Source: Streptomyces griseoaurantiacus
GTDB lineage: Bacteria > Actinomycetota > Actinomycetes > Streptomycetales > Streptomycetaceae
Length of the DNA stretch: 64,000 bases
Reading direction: 5' to 3'
NCBI GenBank assembly: GCA_014656015.1
Contig: BNBP01000012.1
Coordinates: 62,001-126,000, forward strand
Both the position numbers and the translations under genes were made by a program. The notes below the pieces were generated by a model, which saw nothing but the letters and a program-made list of their open reading frames with translations, had not been told where the DNA came from and ran no database searches. The first letter of the stretch is position 1, and every line of letters begins with the position of its first letter. Of the stretch, positions 9,394 to 18,424 are shown piece by piece.

Positions 9394-10263
9394 TCAGAGC
9401 TGTCCGGCCAGGAGGCGTTCGATCACGACCGCCACGCCGTCCTCGTTGTTGCCGACCGTCCGGCCGGACGCCGCGGTGAGGACGTCCGGGTGGGCGTTGC
9501 CCATCGCGTAGGAGCGGCCGGCCCAGGTCAGCATCTCCACGTCGTTCGGCATGTCGCCGAAGGCGACCACCTCCTCGTGGGAGATGCCGCGTTCGGCGCA
9601 GCAGAGCGCGAGCGTGCTGGCCTTCGAGACACCGGGACCGCTGATCTCCAGCAGGGCGCTGGGGCTGGACCGGGTCACGGTGGCCCGGTCCCCGACGGCG
9701 AGGCGGGCCAGGGTGAGGAAGGCGTCGGGGTCCATGTCCGGGTGGTGGGCGAGGATCTTCAGGACGGGCTCCCGTGCGGTGACCGCGCCCTCGGCCAGGA
9801 GCTCCTCGGCGGGCGCCAGGGTGTCGGGACGCTCCATGTGCAGCTTGGGGTAGTCCGGCTCCTGGTGGAAGCCGTACGTCTGCTCCACCGCGTACACCGT
9901 GCCGGGCGCGGCCGTGCGCACCAGCGTCACGGCCTCCAGGGCGTTCTGCCGGGCCAGTTCGCGGACCTTGACGAAGCGGTGTGCGCCGGGGCCGCCGTGC
10001 AGGTCGACCACGGCCGCGCCGTTCCCGCAGATCGCGAGGCCGTGCCCGTGGACGTGGTCGCTGACGACGTCCATCCAGCGGGCCGGGCGTCCGGTGACGA
10101 AGAAGACCTCGACGCCGGCCTTCTCGGCGGCGGCAAGGGCGGCGACCGTGCGCGGGGAGACGGACTTGTCGTCGCGCAGCAGGGTGCCGTCGAGATCGGT
10201 GGCGATCAGCCGGGGCGGAACGAGGGAGGAGGGGCGCTCTGGCCGCCGGGTAGCTGAGGTCAC
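9394..10263 (-). CDS. Cof-type HAD-superfamily phosphatase
   Basis: A 289-residue HAD phosphatase of the Cof/C2B-cap type, probably acting on sugar phosphates or cofactor phosphates. Motif I is DLDGTLL (nucleophile Asp then general-acid Asp). Motif II TG in FFVTGRPARW, a Lys in KASTLALCC, and motif IV GDMPNDVEML all follow in order. The start is GTG at 10263 (VTSATRR). A 635-residue open frame continues upstream but runs antisense to the oxidoreductase gene and is not coding. It is convergent with cydDC, and resembles the HAD gene at 18425 in motifs and length. Confidence 0.88.
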   Translation of the reverse strand: MTSATRRPERPSSLVPPRLIATDLDGTLLRDDKSVSPRTVAALAAAEKAGVEVFFVTGRPARWMDVVSDHVHGHGLAICGNGAAVVDLHGGPGAHRFVKVRELARQNALEAVTLVRTAAPGTVYAVEQTYGFHQEPDYPKLHMERPDTLAPAEELLAEGAVTAREPVLKILAHHPDMDPDAFLTLARLAVGDRATVTRSSPSALLEISGPGVSKASTLALCCAERGISHEEVVAFGDMPNDVEMLTWAGRSYAMGNAHPDVLTAASGRTVGNNEDGVAVVIERLLAGQL

Positions 10264-10482
10264 GACACCGATTCTCGCGCACCTGTACGCACTACCGTGC
10301 GGCGGGCCGCACGGATGAGTACGGTCCGGCCGGCGAAGCGGGCCCGGAGCTCGGATCCGCCCGCCCTGCCCGCCCTGCGCGGGCCGCTTCGGGGTGTCTC
10401 GCGGGTGCCGTCGCGCGCCGGGCGTTCCGGGCGCCGTCGCCCGCGCCGGGCGCGGCCTCCTCGCGGACGTAGGCTCGTCGCC

Positions 10483-11385
10483 ATGAGCGTACGTCTGAGC
10501 ACGGTGATCCTCCCCGTCGACCGCTGGCACGAAGGGGACGGCGCCACGTGGCGGAGGGCCGAGGACCTCGGTTTCCACGCCGCCTACACCTACGACCACC
10601 TGTCCTGGCGCACCTTCCGGGACGGCCCCTGGTTCGGTGCCCTGCCCACGCTCACCGCCGCCGCGACGGCCACCTCGCGCCTCCGGCTCGGCACCCTGGT
10701 GACCTCGCCCAACTTCCGGCACCCCGTCACGCTGGCCAAGGAACTGATCTCCCTGGACGACATCTCGGGCGGCCGTGTCACCCTCGGGATCGGGGCCGGC
10801 GGCAACGGTTTCGACGCGACCGCGCTGGGGCAGGTGGCGTGGACGCCGAGGGAGCGCGCGGACCGGTTCGGGGAGTTCGTGCCGCTGCTCGACCGGCTGC
10901 TCACCGAGGGGGCCGTCACCCACCGGGGCACCCACTACTCGGCGGTCGAGGCCCGCAATCTCCCCGGCTGCGTCCAGCGGCCCCGGCTGCCGTTCGCGGT
11001 GGCGGCGACCGGACCGCGCGGTCTCGCGCTGGCCGCGCGCCACGGGCAGGGCTGGGTGACCACCGGCGACCCGAAGCTGTTCGAGGAGGGCACCCCCGAG
11101 CAGTCGCTGCAGGCGATCCGGAACCAGGTCGGCCGGCTCGGCGCCGCCTGCGCGGAGGTGGGCCGGGACGTGGCGGACCTCGACAAGGTGCTGCTCACCG
11201 GGTTCACGCCGGACCGCGGCCGTCCGCTGGAGAGCGTGGACGCCTTCGTGGACTTCGCCGGCCGGCACCTGGAGGCGGGCATCACCGAGATCGTGCTCCA
11301 CTGGCCGATCGCCGACTCCGACTTCGCCGCCGACCAGGCCGTCTTCGAGAAGATCGCCACGGAGGCGCCCGCGCAGCTGCGCTGA
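10483..11385 (+). CDS. LLM-class flavin/F420-dependent oxidoreductase
   Basis: A 300-residue luciferase-like monooxygenase-fold protein. Marks are the N-terminal strand (LSTVILPVDRW), TYDHLSWR after the first helix, RLGTLVTSPNFRHPVTLAKE (the segment with the non-prolyl cis bond of the family), GRVTLGIGAGGN and AATGPRGLALAARHGQGWVT. The cofactor is probably F420, as in many Streptomyces LLM proteins, but FMN cannot be excluded. The substrate is unknown. The ATG at 10483 is chosen because the upstream frame is Arg-rich and overlaps promoter space for the divergent HAD gene. Confidence 0.86.
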   Translation: MSVRLSTVILPVDRWHEGDGATWRRAEDLGFHAAYTYDHLSWRTFRDGPWFGALPTLTAAATATSRLRLGTLVTSPNFRHPVTLAKELISLDDISGGRVTLGIGAGGNGFDATALGQVAWTPRERADRFGEFVPLLDRLLTEGAVTHRGTHYSAVEARNLPGCVQRPRLPFAVAATGPRGLALAARHGQGWVTTGDPKLFEEGTPEQSLQAIRNQVGRLGAACAEVGRDVADLDKVLLTGFTPDRGRPLESVDAFVDFAGRHLEAGITEIVLHWPIADSDFAADQAVFEKIATEAPAQLR

Positions 11386-11419
11386 GACCGGGCGCCCCGG
11401 CGCGACGGACCGGACCGGG

Positions 11420-11989
11420 TCACCGGGGGCCGGGCAGGCGCAGATAGCGCGGCGGCACGGACGGGGTCAGCCACACCCCGTTCGCGCTGCGGCGGAAGAC
11501 ATGGCCGTCGCGGTGCATGGCACCGCTGTCCACGGTCAGGACGACGGGCCGGCCGCGCCGTGCACCGACCCGGGTGGCGGTCTCGCGGTCGGGCGAGAGG
11601 TGCACGTCGTGCCGGTTCATGGGCCGCAGTCCCTCGGCACGGATGGCGTCCAAGTGGCGGGCGACGGTGCCGTGGTACAGGTACGCGGGCGGTTCGGCGG
11701 GCGGCAGCCCGAGGTCGACCGGGACGCTGTGGCCCTGGCTGGCCCGTATCCGGGTGCCCTCGACGGCGAAGCGCTGCTTGTCGTTGCTCGCGACGACGTG
11801 GTCCAGTTCCTCGCGGCTGATCCGGAAACCGTGGGCGGCGGCCGCCGAGAGCAGCGCCGCGATCTCCACCCAGCCGCCCTCGTCGAGCGTCAGCCCGATC
11901 CTCTCCGGCTGGTGCCGCAGGTGCTTGGACAGATACTTCGAGACCTTGACGGTGCGGGCGGCGCCGTGCGCGGTCCTCTGCGTGCTCAT
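11420..11989 (-). CDS. kptA: RNA 2'-phosphotransferase, Tpt1/KptA family
   Basis: A 189-residue KptA. The family moves an internal RNA 2'-phosphate to NAD+, giving ADP-ribose 1'',2''-cyclic phosphate, and can also ADP-ribosylate RNA/DNA ends. Conserved blocks are SKYLSKHLRHQP, GGWVEIAALL, YHGTVARHLDAI and VHLSPDRETA, with RRSANGVWLT near the C-terminus. The start ATG at 11989 has GGTGGG just upstream. Bacteria lack the splicing pathway that creates its classical substrate, so its job here is unknown. It is convergent with the oxidoreductase gene and stands alone. Confidence 0.92.
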   Translation of the reverse strand: MSTQRTAHGAARTVKVSKYLSKHLRHQPERIGLTLDEGGWVEIAALLSAAAAHGFRISREELDHVVASNDKQRFAVEGTRIRASQGHSVPVDLGLPPAEPPAYLYHGTVARHLDAIRAEGLRPMNRHDVHLSPDRETATRVGARRGRPVVLTVDSGAMHRDGHVFRRSANGVWLTPSVPPRYLRLPGPR

Positions 11990-12045
11990 CCCACCAGCGT
12001 GCCGTGTGAGACGTGGATCACGCACATTGTTTTTCTGCAGAGGTT

Positions 12046-12099
12046 TGATCCACAACGAAGGCCGGTTATCCACAGCGAAATCCGCGATCCTGTGGACAA
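12046..12099. other. Small group of DnaA boxes upstream of kptA
   Basis: TTATCCACA (12066-12074, plus) and TTGTCCACA read on the minus strand (12091-12099), with a weaker TGATCCACA at 12046-12054. All are in the gap between kptA and the hydrolase-SDR gene. Two good boxes in 34 bp is more than chance in a genome of this GC content. Confidence 0.55.
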
Positions 12100-12174
12100 C
12101 TCCGCGTTTTCCACGGTCAGTTCGCCACGGTCGGTTCGTCCTTCAGAGCGATGCGGCCCACGTCGGAGGGGGTG

Positions 12175-13935
12175 TCACAGCCGCGGCTCCACGCGCGCCA
12201 GCGCCCGCAGCACGCCCGGAGCCACCCGGGAGAGCAGCCGACCGAGGCGCGCCTCGGGAGTGACGGGAACGAGTGCCCGGTCCTCCGCCACCGCGCGCAG
12301 CACCGCGGCGGCGACCTTCTCCGGCGGATATCCCCGCAGTCCGTACAGCCGCCGGGCCCGCTCCCGCCGCCGCTGCTCCTCCCGGGCGTCGGTGCCGGCG
12401 AAGCGGGCGGTGGAGGTGATGTCCGTGTGCACGAACCCGGGGCAGACGGCGGACACGCCGATCCCCCGGCCGGCCAGCTCGGCCCGCAGACACTCGCTGA
12501 GCATGAGCACCGCCGCCTTGGAGGTGCCGTAGGCGGACAGCGCCCGCGAGGGCAGATACGCGGCGGCCGAGGCCACGTTGACGAGATGGCCTCCCTCGCC
12601 GCGCTCGGCCATCTGCCGCCCGAAGAGCCGACAGCCGTGCAGGACACCCCACAGGTTCACGTCGAGGACGCGGCGCCAGTCCTCCGCCGTGGTGTCGAGG
12701 AAGGCGCCGGCGAAACCGATGCCCGCGTTGTTGACCAGCACGTCCACGACGCCGTCGGTGGCCGCGACGCGTTCGGCGAGCTTCTCCATCGCCCGCTCGT
12801 CACCGACGTCCACCACCTCGGCCCGCGCCTCGGGCGCGCCGGCGCGCCGGGCCAGCTCCACGGTGCGTGCCGCGCCCTCACCGTTCCGGTCGACGGCGAT
12901 CACGCGGGCGCCGGCCTCGGCGAACGCCAGCGCGGTGGCCCGGCCGATGCCCGCGGCCGCGCCGGTGACCAGCACCAGCCGGCCGGCGAAGCGCGCGGCG
13001 TACGGGCCGCGGCCCGCCGGCGCGGGACGGCCCGCCCCGGCGGCGGTGGCGAACTCGGCGATCCAGGAGGCCAACAGGCCGGGACGGGTGCGCGGCACCC
13101 AGTGACCGGCCCGGACGGTGCGGCGGACCAGCCGCGGCACCCACTGCTCCAGGTCGTCGTAGAGCCGCTCGGACAGGAAGGCGTCCTCCAGCGGCGTCAC
13201 GAGCTGCACGGGGGCGTGCGCGTACGCGTCGGGGCGCGGACGGCGCAGCCGGGGGCGGACGTTGTCCCGGTAGAGCCAGGCGCCGTGCGCGGCGTCCCGG
13301 GGGAGCGAGGCGGTCGGGTAGCCCTCGGTGGACATCTTCTCCGTGCGTCGCAGGACCGCGGGCCAGTGGCGGCCGAGGGGGCCGCGCCAGGCGAGCTCGG
13401 GCAGCACGGGGGTGTGCAGCAGGTAGACGTACCAGGACTTGGCGCCCTGCCCGAGGAGCTGGCCGGCCCGGCGCGGGGTGGGCCGCCGCAGGCGCCCCTT
13501 CATCCAGTGCCCGAAGTGATCGAGGGAGGGGCCGGAGATCGACGTGAAGGAGGCGATGCGGCCCGCGACGCGCCGGACGGTCACGAACTCCCAGCCCTGC
13601 ACGGAGCCCCAGTCGTGGCCGACCAGGTGGACCGAGCGGCCGGGGCTGACCGCGTCCGCGACCGCGAGGAAGTCGTCCGTCAGCCGGTCCAGGGTGAAGC
13701 CGCCGCGCAGCGGGCGCGGGGCGGTGGAGCCGCCGTGGCCGCGGACGTCGTACAGCACCACGTGGAAGCGGTGCCGCTCGGCGAGGTGGACGGCCACCTC
13801 GGACCACACCTCCTTGCTGTCCGGGTACCCGTGCACGAGGATCACCGTCGGCCGGTCCGGATCGCCCAGTTCGGCGACGCACAGGTCGACCTCGCCACTG
13901 CGCACCCGGCGCTCCCGCGCACCCGCCACCGTCAT
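12175..13935 (-). CDS. Alpha/beta-hydrolase fused to short-chain dehydrogenase
   Basis: A 586-residue two-domain protein. Residues about 1-285 form an alpha/beta hydrolase: VILVHGYPDSKEVW oxyanion segment, and HDWGSVQGW carrying an Asp nucleophile as in epoxide hydrolases and haloalkane dehalogenases. Residues about 310-586 form an SDR: the glycine-rich VTGAAAGIGRATAL NAD(P) site, NNAGIGFAG, and the catalytic Ser/Tyr/Lys set in ASAAAYLPSRALSAYGTSKAAV. The ATG at 13935 is preferred to 13956 because GAGGAGG lies 7 bp before it. The fusion suggests sequential hydrolysis and oxidation of one substrate, possibly an epoxide or ester; substrate unknown. Confidence 0.9.
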   Translation of the reverse strand: MTVAGARERRVRSGEVDLCVAELGDPDRPTVILVHGYPDSKEVWSEVAVHLAERHRFHVVLYDVRGHGGSTAPRPLRGGFTLDRLTDDFLAVADAVSPGRSVHLVGHDWGSVQGWEFVTVRRVAGRIASFTSISGPSLDHFGHWMKGRLRRPTPRRAGQLLGQGAKSWYVYLLHTPVLPELAWRGPLGRHWPAVLRRTEKMSTEGYPTASLPRDAAHGAWLYRDNVRPRLRRPRPDAYAHAPVQLVTPLEDAFLSERLYDDLEQWVPRLVRRTVRAGHWVPRTRPGLLASWIAEFATAAGAGRPAPAGRGPYAARFAGRLVLVTGAAAGIGRATALAFAEAGARVIAVDRNGEGAARTVELARRAGAPEARAEVVDVGDERAMEKLAERVAATDGVVDVLVNNAGIGFAGAFLDTTAEDWRRVLDVNLWGVLHGCRLFGRQMAERGEGGHLVNVASAAAYLPSRALSAYGTSKAAVLMLSECLRAELAGRGIGVSAVCPGFVHTDITSTARFAGTDAREEQRRRERARRLYGLRGYPPEKVAAAVLRAVAEDRALVPVTPEARLGRLLSRVAPGVLRALARVEPRL

Positions 13936-14139
13936 GCGTGCCTCCTCGTCGGTCAATGTGACCCCGTTCCGGCCGCCGCGTCAACGACGCGTCGTCACGT
14001 AGTTACCCGGGGAAACACGAGGTCGCGGCAAGAGGATGGGACTCAGGGTGGGGCGCGCGGGGACCCTGGGTGGTGTCCCCCTAAGGTCCCGTAATACTCA
14101 AGGCTGACTCACGGACAGCTCTGCAGGTTGACGACCGCG

Positions 14140-15165
14140 ATGGCGGACCTCACTACGGTCGAAGACGTGACTGTGATCGCGACCGAAAGCCTGAGCAAGC
14201 GGTACCCCCGGGTGACCGCGCTTGACCGGCTCTCCGTGGACATCGGACCCGGTGTGACGGGACTGGTCGGCGCCAATGGTGCCGGCAAGTCCACCCTGAT
14301 CAAGATCCTGCTGGGTCTCTCCCCCGCCACGGAGGGCCGTGCCGAGGTACTGGGGCTCGATGTCGCCACCCGGGGCGCCGCCATCCGTGAGCAGGTCGGG
14401 TACATGCCCGAGCACGACTGCCTGCCGCCCGACGTCTCGGCCACCGAGCTCGTCGTGCACATGGCGCGCATGTCCGGGCTGCCGCCGACCGCCGCCAGGG
14501 AACGCACCGCGGACACCCTGCGCCACGTCGGCCTGTACGAGGAGCGCTACCGCCCCATAGGCGGCTACTCGACGGGCATGAAGCAGCGCGTGAAGCTCGC
14601 GCAGGCCCTCGTCCACGACCCCAAGCTGGTCTTCCTGGACGAGCCGACCAACGGGCTCGACCCGGTCGGACGGGACGAGATGCTCGGCCTGATCCGCCGC
14701 GTGTACACGGACTTCGGCATCTCCGTCCTGGTCACCTCGCACCTGCTCGGTGAACTGGAACGCACCTGCGACCACGTCGTCGTCGTCGACGGCGGCACCC
14801 TGCTGCGCTCCAGCTCCACCACCGACTTCACGCGCACCACCACGACGCTGGCCGTCGAGGTGACCGACAGCGACACCCACCCGGACGGCACCCGCGCCCT
14901 GCACGAGGCGCTCGACGCACGGGGGGTGCAGGTGCACGACGGCAGCGCACTGCCCGGCGCCGGACGGGTGCTCCTGCTGACCGCGGCCGGCGAGGAGACG
15001 TACGACCTGGTGCGCGACGCCGTCGCCGATCTCGGCCTCGGCCTGGTCCGCATGGAACAGCGGCGGCACCAGATCGCGGAGGTCTTCAAGGACGAGGAAC
15101 ACACGGCCGGCAGCGCCGAGGCGGCCGGCACCCAGGGGAAGGAGGCGGTCGGTCATGGCGGTTGA
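14140..15165 (+). CDS. ABC exporter ATP-binding protein (first of the locus)
   Basis: A 341-residue ATPase of the ABC-2 exporter class. Walker A GANGAGKST, signature YSTGMKQRVKLAQALVHDP, Walker B LVFLDEPTNGLDP and the switch His in SVLVTSHLL are all present. The C-terminal 90 residues vary, ending Glu/Ala/Gly-rich. I take the ATG at 14140; a GTG at 14167 is possible. It overlaps the following permease gene by 11 bp, so they are translationally coupled. The four genes to 17699 appear to be one operon for two related half-exporters or one four-part pump; cargo unknown. Confidence 0.9.
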   Translation: MADLTTVEDVTVIATESLSKRYPRVTALDRLSVDIGPGVTGLVGANGAGKSTLIKILLGLSPATEGRAEVLGLDVATRGAAIREQVGYMPEHDCLPPDVSATELVVHMARMSGLPPTAARERTADTLRHVGLYEERYRPIGGYSTGMKQRVKLAQALVHDPKLVFLDEPTNGLDPVGRDEMLGLIRRVYTDFGISVLVTSHLLGELERTCDHVVVVDGGTLLRSSSTTDFTRTTTTLAVEVTDSDTHPDGTRALHEALDARGVQVHDGSALPGAGRVLLLTAAGEETYDLVRDAVADLGLGLVRMEQRRHQIAEVFKDEEHTAGSAEAAGTQGKEAVGHGG

Positions 15166-16060
15166 GCACCCCCTCGCCCCGCCCGGCGAAGAGAGCCGGA
15201 TCCACAACATCGGTTACCGCGGCTACGACGGGCCGCGCCTCGGCCGCGCCTACATCCGGCGCGCCCTGTACTCGCAGTCCCTGCGCGGCGCCTACGGACT
15301 CGGCCGGTCGGCGAAGTCCAAGGTGCTGCCGATGCTGCTCTTCGTCGTGATGTGCGTGCCCGCGCTGATCATGGTGGCGGTCGCGGTCGCCACCAAGATG
15401 AAGGACCTGCCGGTCGACTACACGCGCTACGCGCTCATCATGCAGGCCGTCATCAGCCTGTTCGTGGCCGCCCAGGCCCCCCAGTCCGTCTCCCGCGACC
15501 TGCGCTTCAAGACGGTGCCGCTGTACTTCTCGCGGCCCCTGGAGACCTCCGACTACGTGCGCGCCAAGTACGCCGCGATGGCCTCGGCGGTGTTCCTGCT
15601 GACGGCCGTGCCCCTGCTCGTCCTCTATGTGGGCGCCCTGCTGGCCAAGCTGGACTTCGCCGACCAGACGAAGGGGTTCGCCCAGGGGCTGGTCTCCGTG
15701 GCGCTGCTCTCCCTGCTCTTCGCCGGCATCGGCCTGGTGATAGCCGCCGTGACCCCGCGGCGCGGCTTCGGCATCGCCGCCGTCATCGCCGTCTTCGTCA
15801 TCACCTACGGCGCCGTCTCCACCCTGCAGGCCATCGCCGGCGTGCAGGACAGCGACTCGGTCGGCCTCTGGTTCGGCCTGTTCTCGCCGGTGACCCTCAT
15901 CAGCGGGGTGCAGACCGCCTTCCTCGGGGCGAGCAACTCCTTCCCCGAGATCGAGGGGCCCACGGCCGCGCAGGGAGTCGTCTTCCTCCTCGTCACCCTG
16001 GGTCTCATCGCCGGGAGCTACGGCCTGCTGATCCGCCGTTACCGAAAGGCCGCACTGTGA
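15155..16060 (+). CDS. ABC-2 type permease
   Basis: A 301-residue integral membrane protein with six hydrophobic segments, e.g. LLFVVMCVPALIMVAVAVAT and VFLLTAVPLLVLYVGALL. The N-terminal motif NIGYRGYDGPRLGR is typical of this actinobacterial permease group. It pairs with the preceding ATPase. The ATG at 15155 follows GGAAGGAGG. Its stop overlaps the GTG start of the next ATPase (GTGA). Confidence 0.88.
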   Translation: MAVEHPLAPPGEESRIHNIGYRGYDGPRLGRAYIRRALYSQSLRGAYGLGRSAKSKVLPMLLFVVMCVPALIMVAVAVATKMKDLPVDYTRYALIMQAVISLFVAAQAPQSVSRDLRFKTVPLYFSRPLETSDYVRAKYAAMASAVFLLTAVPLLVLYVGALLAKLDFADQTKGFAQGLVSVALLSLLFAGIGLVIAAVTPRRGFGIAAVIAVFVITYGAVSTLQAIAGVQDSDSVGLWFGLFSPVTLISGVQTAFLGASNSFPEIEGPTAAQGVVFLLVTLGLIAGSYGLLIRRYRKAAL

Positions 16061-16968
16061 CCACGCTGAACATCGACCACGTCTCGCGCTGGTTCGGCAA
16101 CGTGGTGGCCGTCAACGACGTCACCATGACGATCGGCCCCGGCGTCACCGGTCTGCTCGGTCCCAACGGCGCGGGGAAGTCCACCCTCATCGGCATGATG
16201 GGCGGCTTCCTCGCCCCCTCCACCGGCTCGGTCACCCTCGACGGCCGGCCGGTCTGGCGCAATGAGCAGATCTACCGGCACATCGGCATCGTCCCCGAGC
16301 GGGAGGGGATGTACGACTTCCTCACCGGCCGCGAGTTCGTCGTCGCCAACGCCGAGCTGCACGGGCTGGGCGCGAAGGAGGCCCAGCGGGCGCTGGCCAC
16401 CGTCGAGATGGAGTACGCCCAGGACCGGAAGATCTCCACCTACTCCAAGGGCATGCGCCAGCGCGTGAAGATGGCTTCCGCCCTGGTCCACGAGCCCTCA
16501 CTGCTGCTGCTCGACGAGCCCTTCAACGGCATGGACCCGCGCCAGCGCATGCAGCTCATGGAACTGCTGCGCCGCATGGGCGACGAGGGCCGCACGGTGC
16601 TGTTCTCCTCCCACATCCTGGAGGAGGTCGAGCAGCTCGCCTGGCACATCGAGGTCATCGTCGCCGGACGGCACGCCGCCAGCGGCGACTTCCGCAAGAT
16701 CCGCCGGCTGATGACGGACCGGCCGCACCGCTACCTGGTGCGCTCCAGCGACGACCGGGCACTGGCCGCCGCGCTGATCGCCGATCCGTCGACGTCCGGC
16801 ATCGAGGTCGACCACACCGAGGGCGCGCTGCGCGTCCAGGCCGTCGACTTCGGCCGCTTCACCACCCTGCTGCCGAGGGTCGCCAAGGACCACGGCATCC
16901 GGCTGCTCACGGTGTCGCCGTCCGACGAATCCCTCGAGTCCGTGTTCTCTTATCTGGTCGCGGCGTAG
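16057..16968 (+). CDS. ABC exporter ATP-binding protein (second of the locus)
   Basis: A 303-residue ABC-2 ATPase with Walker A GPNGAGKST, signature YSKGMRQRVKMASALVHEP, Walker B LLLLDEPFNGMDP and switch VLFSSHILEEVE. It starts at the GTG overlapping the permease stop. It is distinct from the first ATPase in the C-terminal third (HRYLVRSSDDRALAAALI), so the two are paralogues, not a recent duplication. Confidence 0.9.
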   Translation: MTTLNIDHVSRWFGNVVAVNDVTMTIGPGVTGLLGPNGAGKSTLIGMMGGFLAPSTGSVTLDGRPVWRNEQIYRHIGIVPEREGMYDFLTGREFVVANAELHGLGAKEAQRALATVEMEYAQDRKISTYSKGMRQRVKMASALVHEPSLLLLDEPFNGMDPRQRMQLMELLRRMGDEGRTVLFSSHILEEVEQLAWHIEVIVAGRHAASGDFRKIRRLMTDRPHRYLVRSSDDRALAAALIADPSTSGIEVDHTEGALRVQAVDFGRFTTLLPRVAKDHGIRLLTVSPSDESLESVFSYLVAA

Positions 16969-16979
16969 GAGGCCGAAAG

Positions 16980-17699
16980 ATGTACGACCCCACAGTCGCC
17001 CGGCTCACCTACCGAGCCCTGCTCGGCCGCCGCCGGGCCCTCATCCTGGGCATCCTGCCCGCGCTCCTGATCGTCATCTCGGTCCTGGTACGCGCGCTGA
17101 GCGGCACCGACGACCAGACCGCCTCCGACCTGCTCGGCGGGTTCGGGCTCGCCACCATGGTGCCGATCATCGGCGTCATCGCCGGCACCGGCGCGATCGG
17201 CCCCGAGATCGACGACGGCTCGGTGGTGTACCTGCTGGCCAAACCCGTCAAGCGGCCGACGATCATCCTGACCAAGCTGTTCGTGGCGATAGCGGTCACC
17301 ATGGCGTTCTCCGCGCTGCCGATGATGATCTCGGGCCTCATCCTCAACGGCAACGGCCAGCAGGTCGCCGTCGCCTACACCGTGGCCGCGCTCGTCGCCT
17401 CCATCGCGTACGCCGCGATGTTCCTGCTGCTCGGCACGGTCAGCCGGCACGCGGTGATCTTCGGCCTGGTCTACGCGCTCGTCTGGGAGGCCCTGTTCGG
17501 CTCCCTGGTCTCCGGCGCGCGCACCCTGAGCGTGCAGCAGTGGGCGCTGGCCGTGGCCAAGAAGGTCACCGACAGCGACCTGGTCACCTCGGACGTGAGC
17601 CTCACCACCGGCACGGTGCTGCTCGTCGTGGTGACCGTCGCGACCACCTGGTACGCGGGGCAGAAGCTGCGCGCCCTGACGCTCGCCGGGGAGGAGTGA
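16980..17699 (+). CDS. ABC-2 type permease (second)
   Basis: A 239-residue membrane protein with about six hydrophobic segments (ALILGILPALLIVISVLV, FGLATMVPIIGVIAGTGAI, AVTMAFSALPMMISGLIL). The segment GPEIDDGSVVYLLAKPVKR is typical of this permease type. It follows its ATPase by 11 bp with GGAGG upstream and completes the four-gene exporter operon. Confidence 0.87.
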   Translation: MYDPTVARLTYRALLGRRRALILGILPALLIVISVLVRALSGTDDQTASDLLGGFGLATMVPIIGVIAGTGAIGPEIDDGSVVYLLAKPVKRPTIILTKLFVAIAVTMAFSALPMMISGLILNGNGQQVAVAYTVAALVASIAYAAMFLLLGTVSRHAVIFGLVYALVWEALFGSLVSGARTLSVQQWALAVAKKVTDSDLVTSDVSLTTGTVLLVVVTVATTWYAGQKLRALTLAGEE

Positions 17700-17793
17700 G
17701 ACTCCGGCCCGGAACGAGGCACTTCTTGACGGAGGCTTCACCCCACCGCGGGCACCATGGCGGAGGGAGAGTCACGCGGGAGAAGGGACGGCG

Positions 17794-18030
17794 ATGACAG
17801 CGCACGCACCGCGGGGCGAGGGGGCGGGGGAGCCCGAGGAACCCTGGGACGACCTGGTCCTCGACGAGGACTTCGTCCAGTCGGCCGACGCCAAGGAACC
17901 GTCCGCGCGGGCGCGGATGCTGGCGGCCAAGTGGCGCGGACAGGCGCCCGACCCCCAGCCCTGGCGCTCGGACGAGCCACCCGCCGGATGGTTCTTCAGC
18001 CGGCGCCGCCGCAAGTGGCCGCGTCGCTAG
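17794..18030 (+). CDS. Conserved small hypothetical protein
   Basis: A 78-residue soluble protein with an acidic first half (EEPWDDLVLDEDFVQSADAKEPSARARML) and a basic tail (WFFSRRRRKWPRR). The ATG is preceded by GAGAAGGGA, a convincing ribosome site. No domain is recognised. It follows the exporter operon by 94 bp and may be expressed with it. Confidence 0.7.
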   Translation: MTAHAPRGEGAGEPEEPWDDLVLDEDFVQSADAKEPSARARMLAAKWRGQAPDPQPWRSDEPPAGWFFSRRRRKWPRR

Positions 18031-18424
18031 TCCGGGGGACGAGGGCGTCGGCCCCCGGGCGGCGCCCCGGTCGGTACGGCTTGTCGGCCGGACCACCGCC
18101 GTTCCGCGTCGCGGGCGGCGGGTGGTGGTTCGGGCGGATTTATTCGGTGGCGTACGCCCTCGGGGCCCGGCACAGTGAGGTACGACGCCGGTGACACCGG
18201 CGCCCCGGTCCGGGAGCGGAGCGCGGTGAGGACCCCTCGGGGGACGCCGCGCTTCCGGCAGGGCGGCGCGCGGCGGGCTCCGGAGCCACTACTCCGTCGA
18301 GTTCCCGCGCCGGGCCGCCCGGGGCGGCCGCTTCGAGCGCGCGGCATCTCCGCGCGGGCCGCCCACCCGGAGGACCGATCCCGCCCGTCCGCACCGCCTC
18401 GGCGCTGCGGACGGGCGGACCCGG
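18031..18424. other. Non-coding gap between convergent genes
   Basis: 394 bp of GC-rich sequence between the 78-residue gene and the HAD gene. I see no gene and no RNA gene; the only clear structure is the hairpin at 18381-18418. Confidence 0.5.
18381..18418 (-). terminator. Hairpin downstream of the HAD gene
   Basis: A perfect 13-bp stem (CCGCCCGTCCGCA and complement) with a 12-nt loop, 7 bp past the stop of the minus-strand HAD/serS unit. It could serve both convergent transcripts. Confidence 0.7.

Noticed and set aside
10264..11301. 345-codon upstream extension of the HAD gene at 9394
   Set aside because: It is antisense to the oxidoreductase gene and low in complexity; the GTG at 10263 starts the conserved domain.
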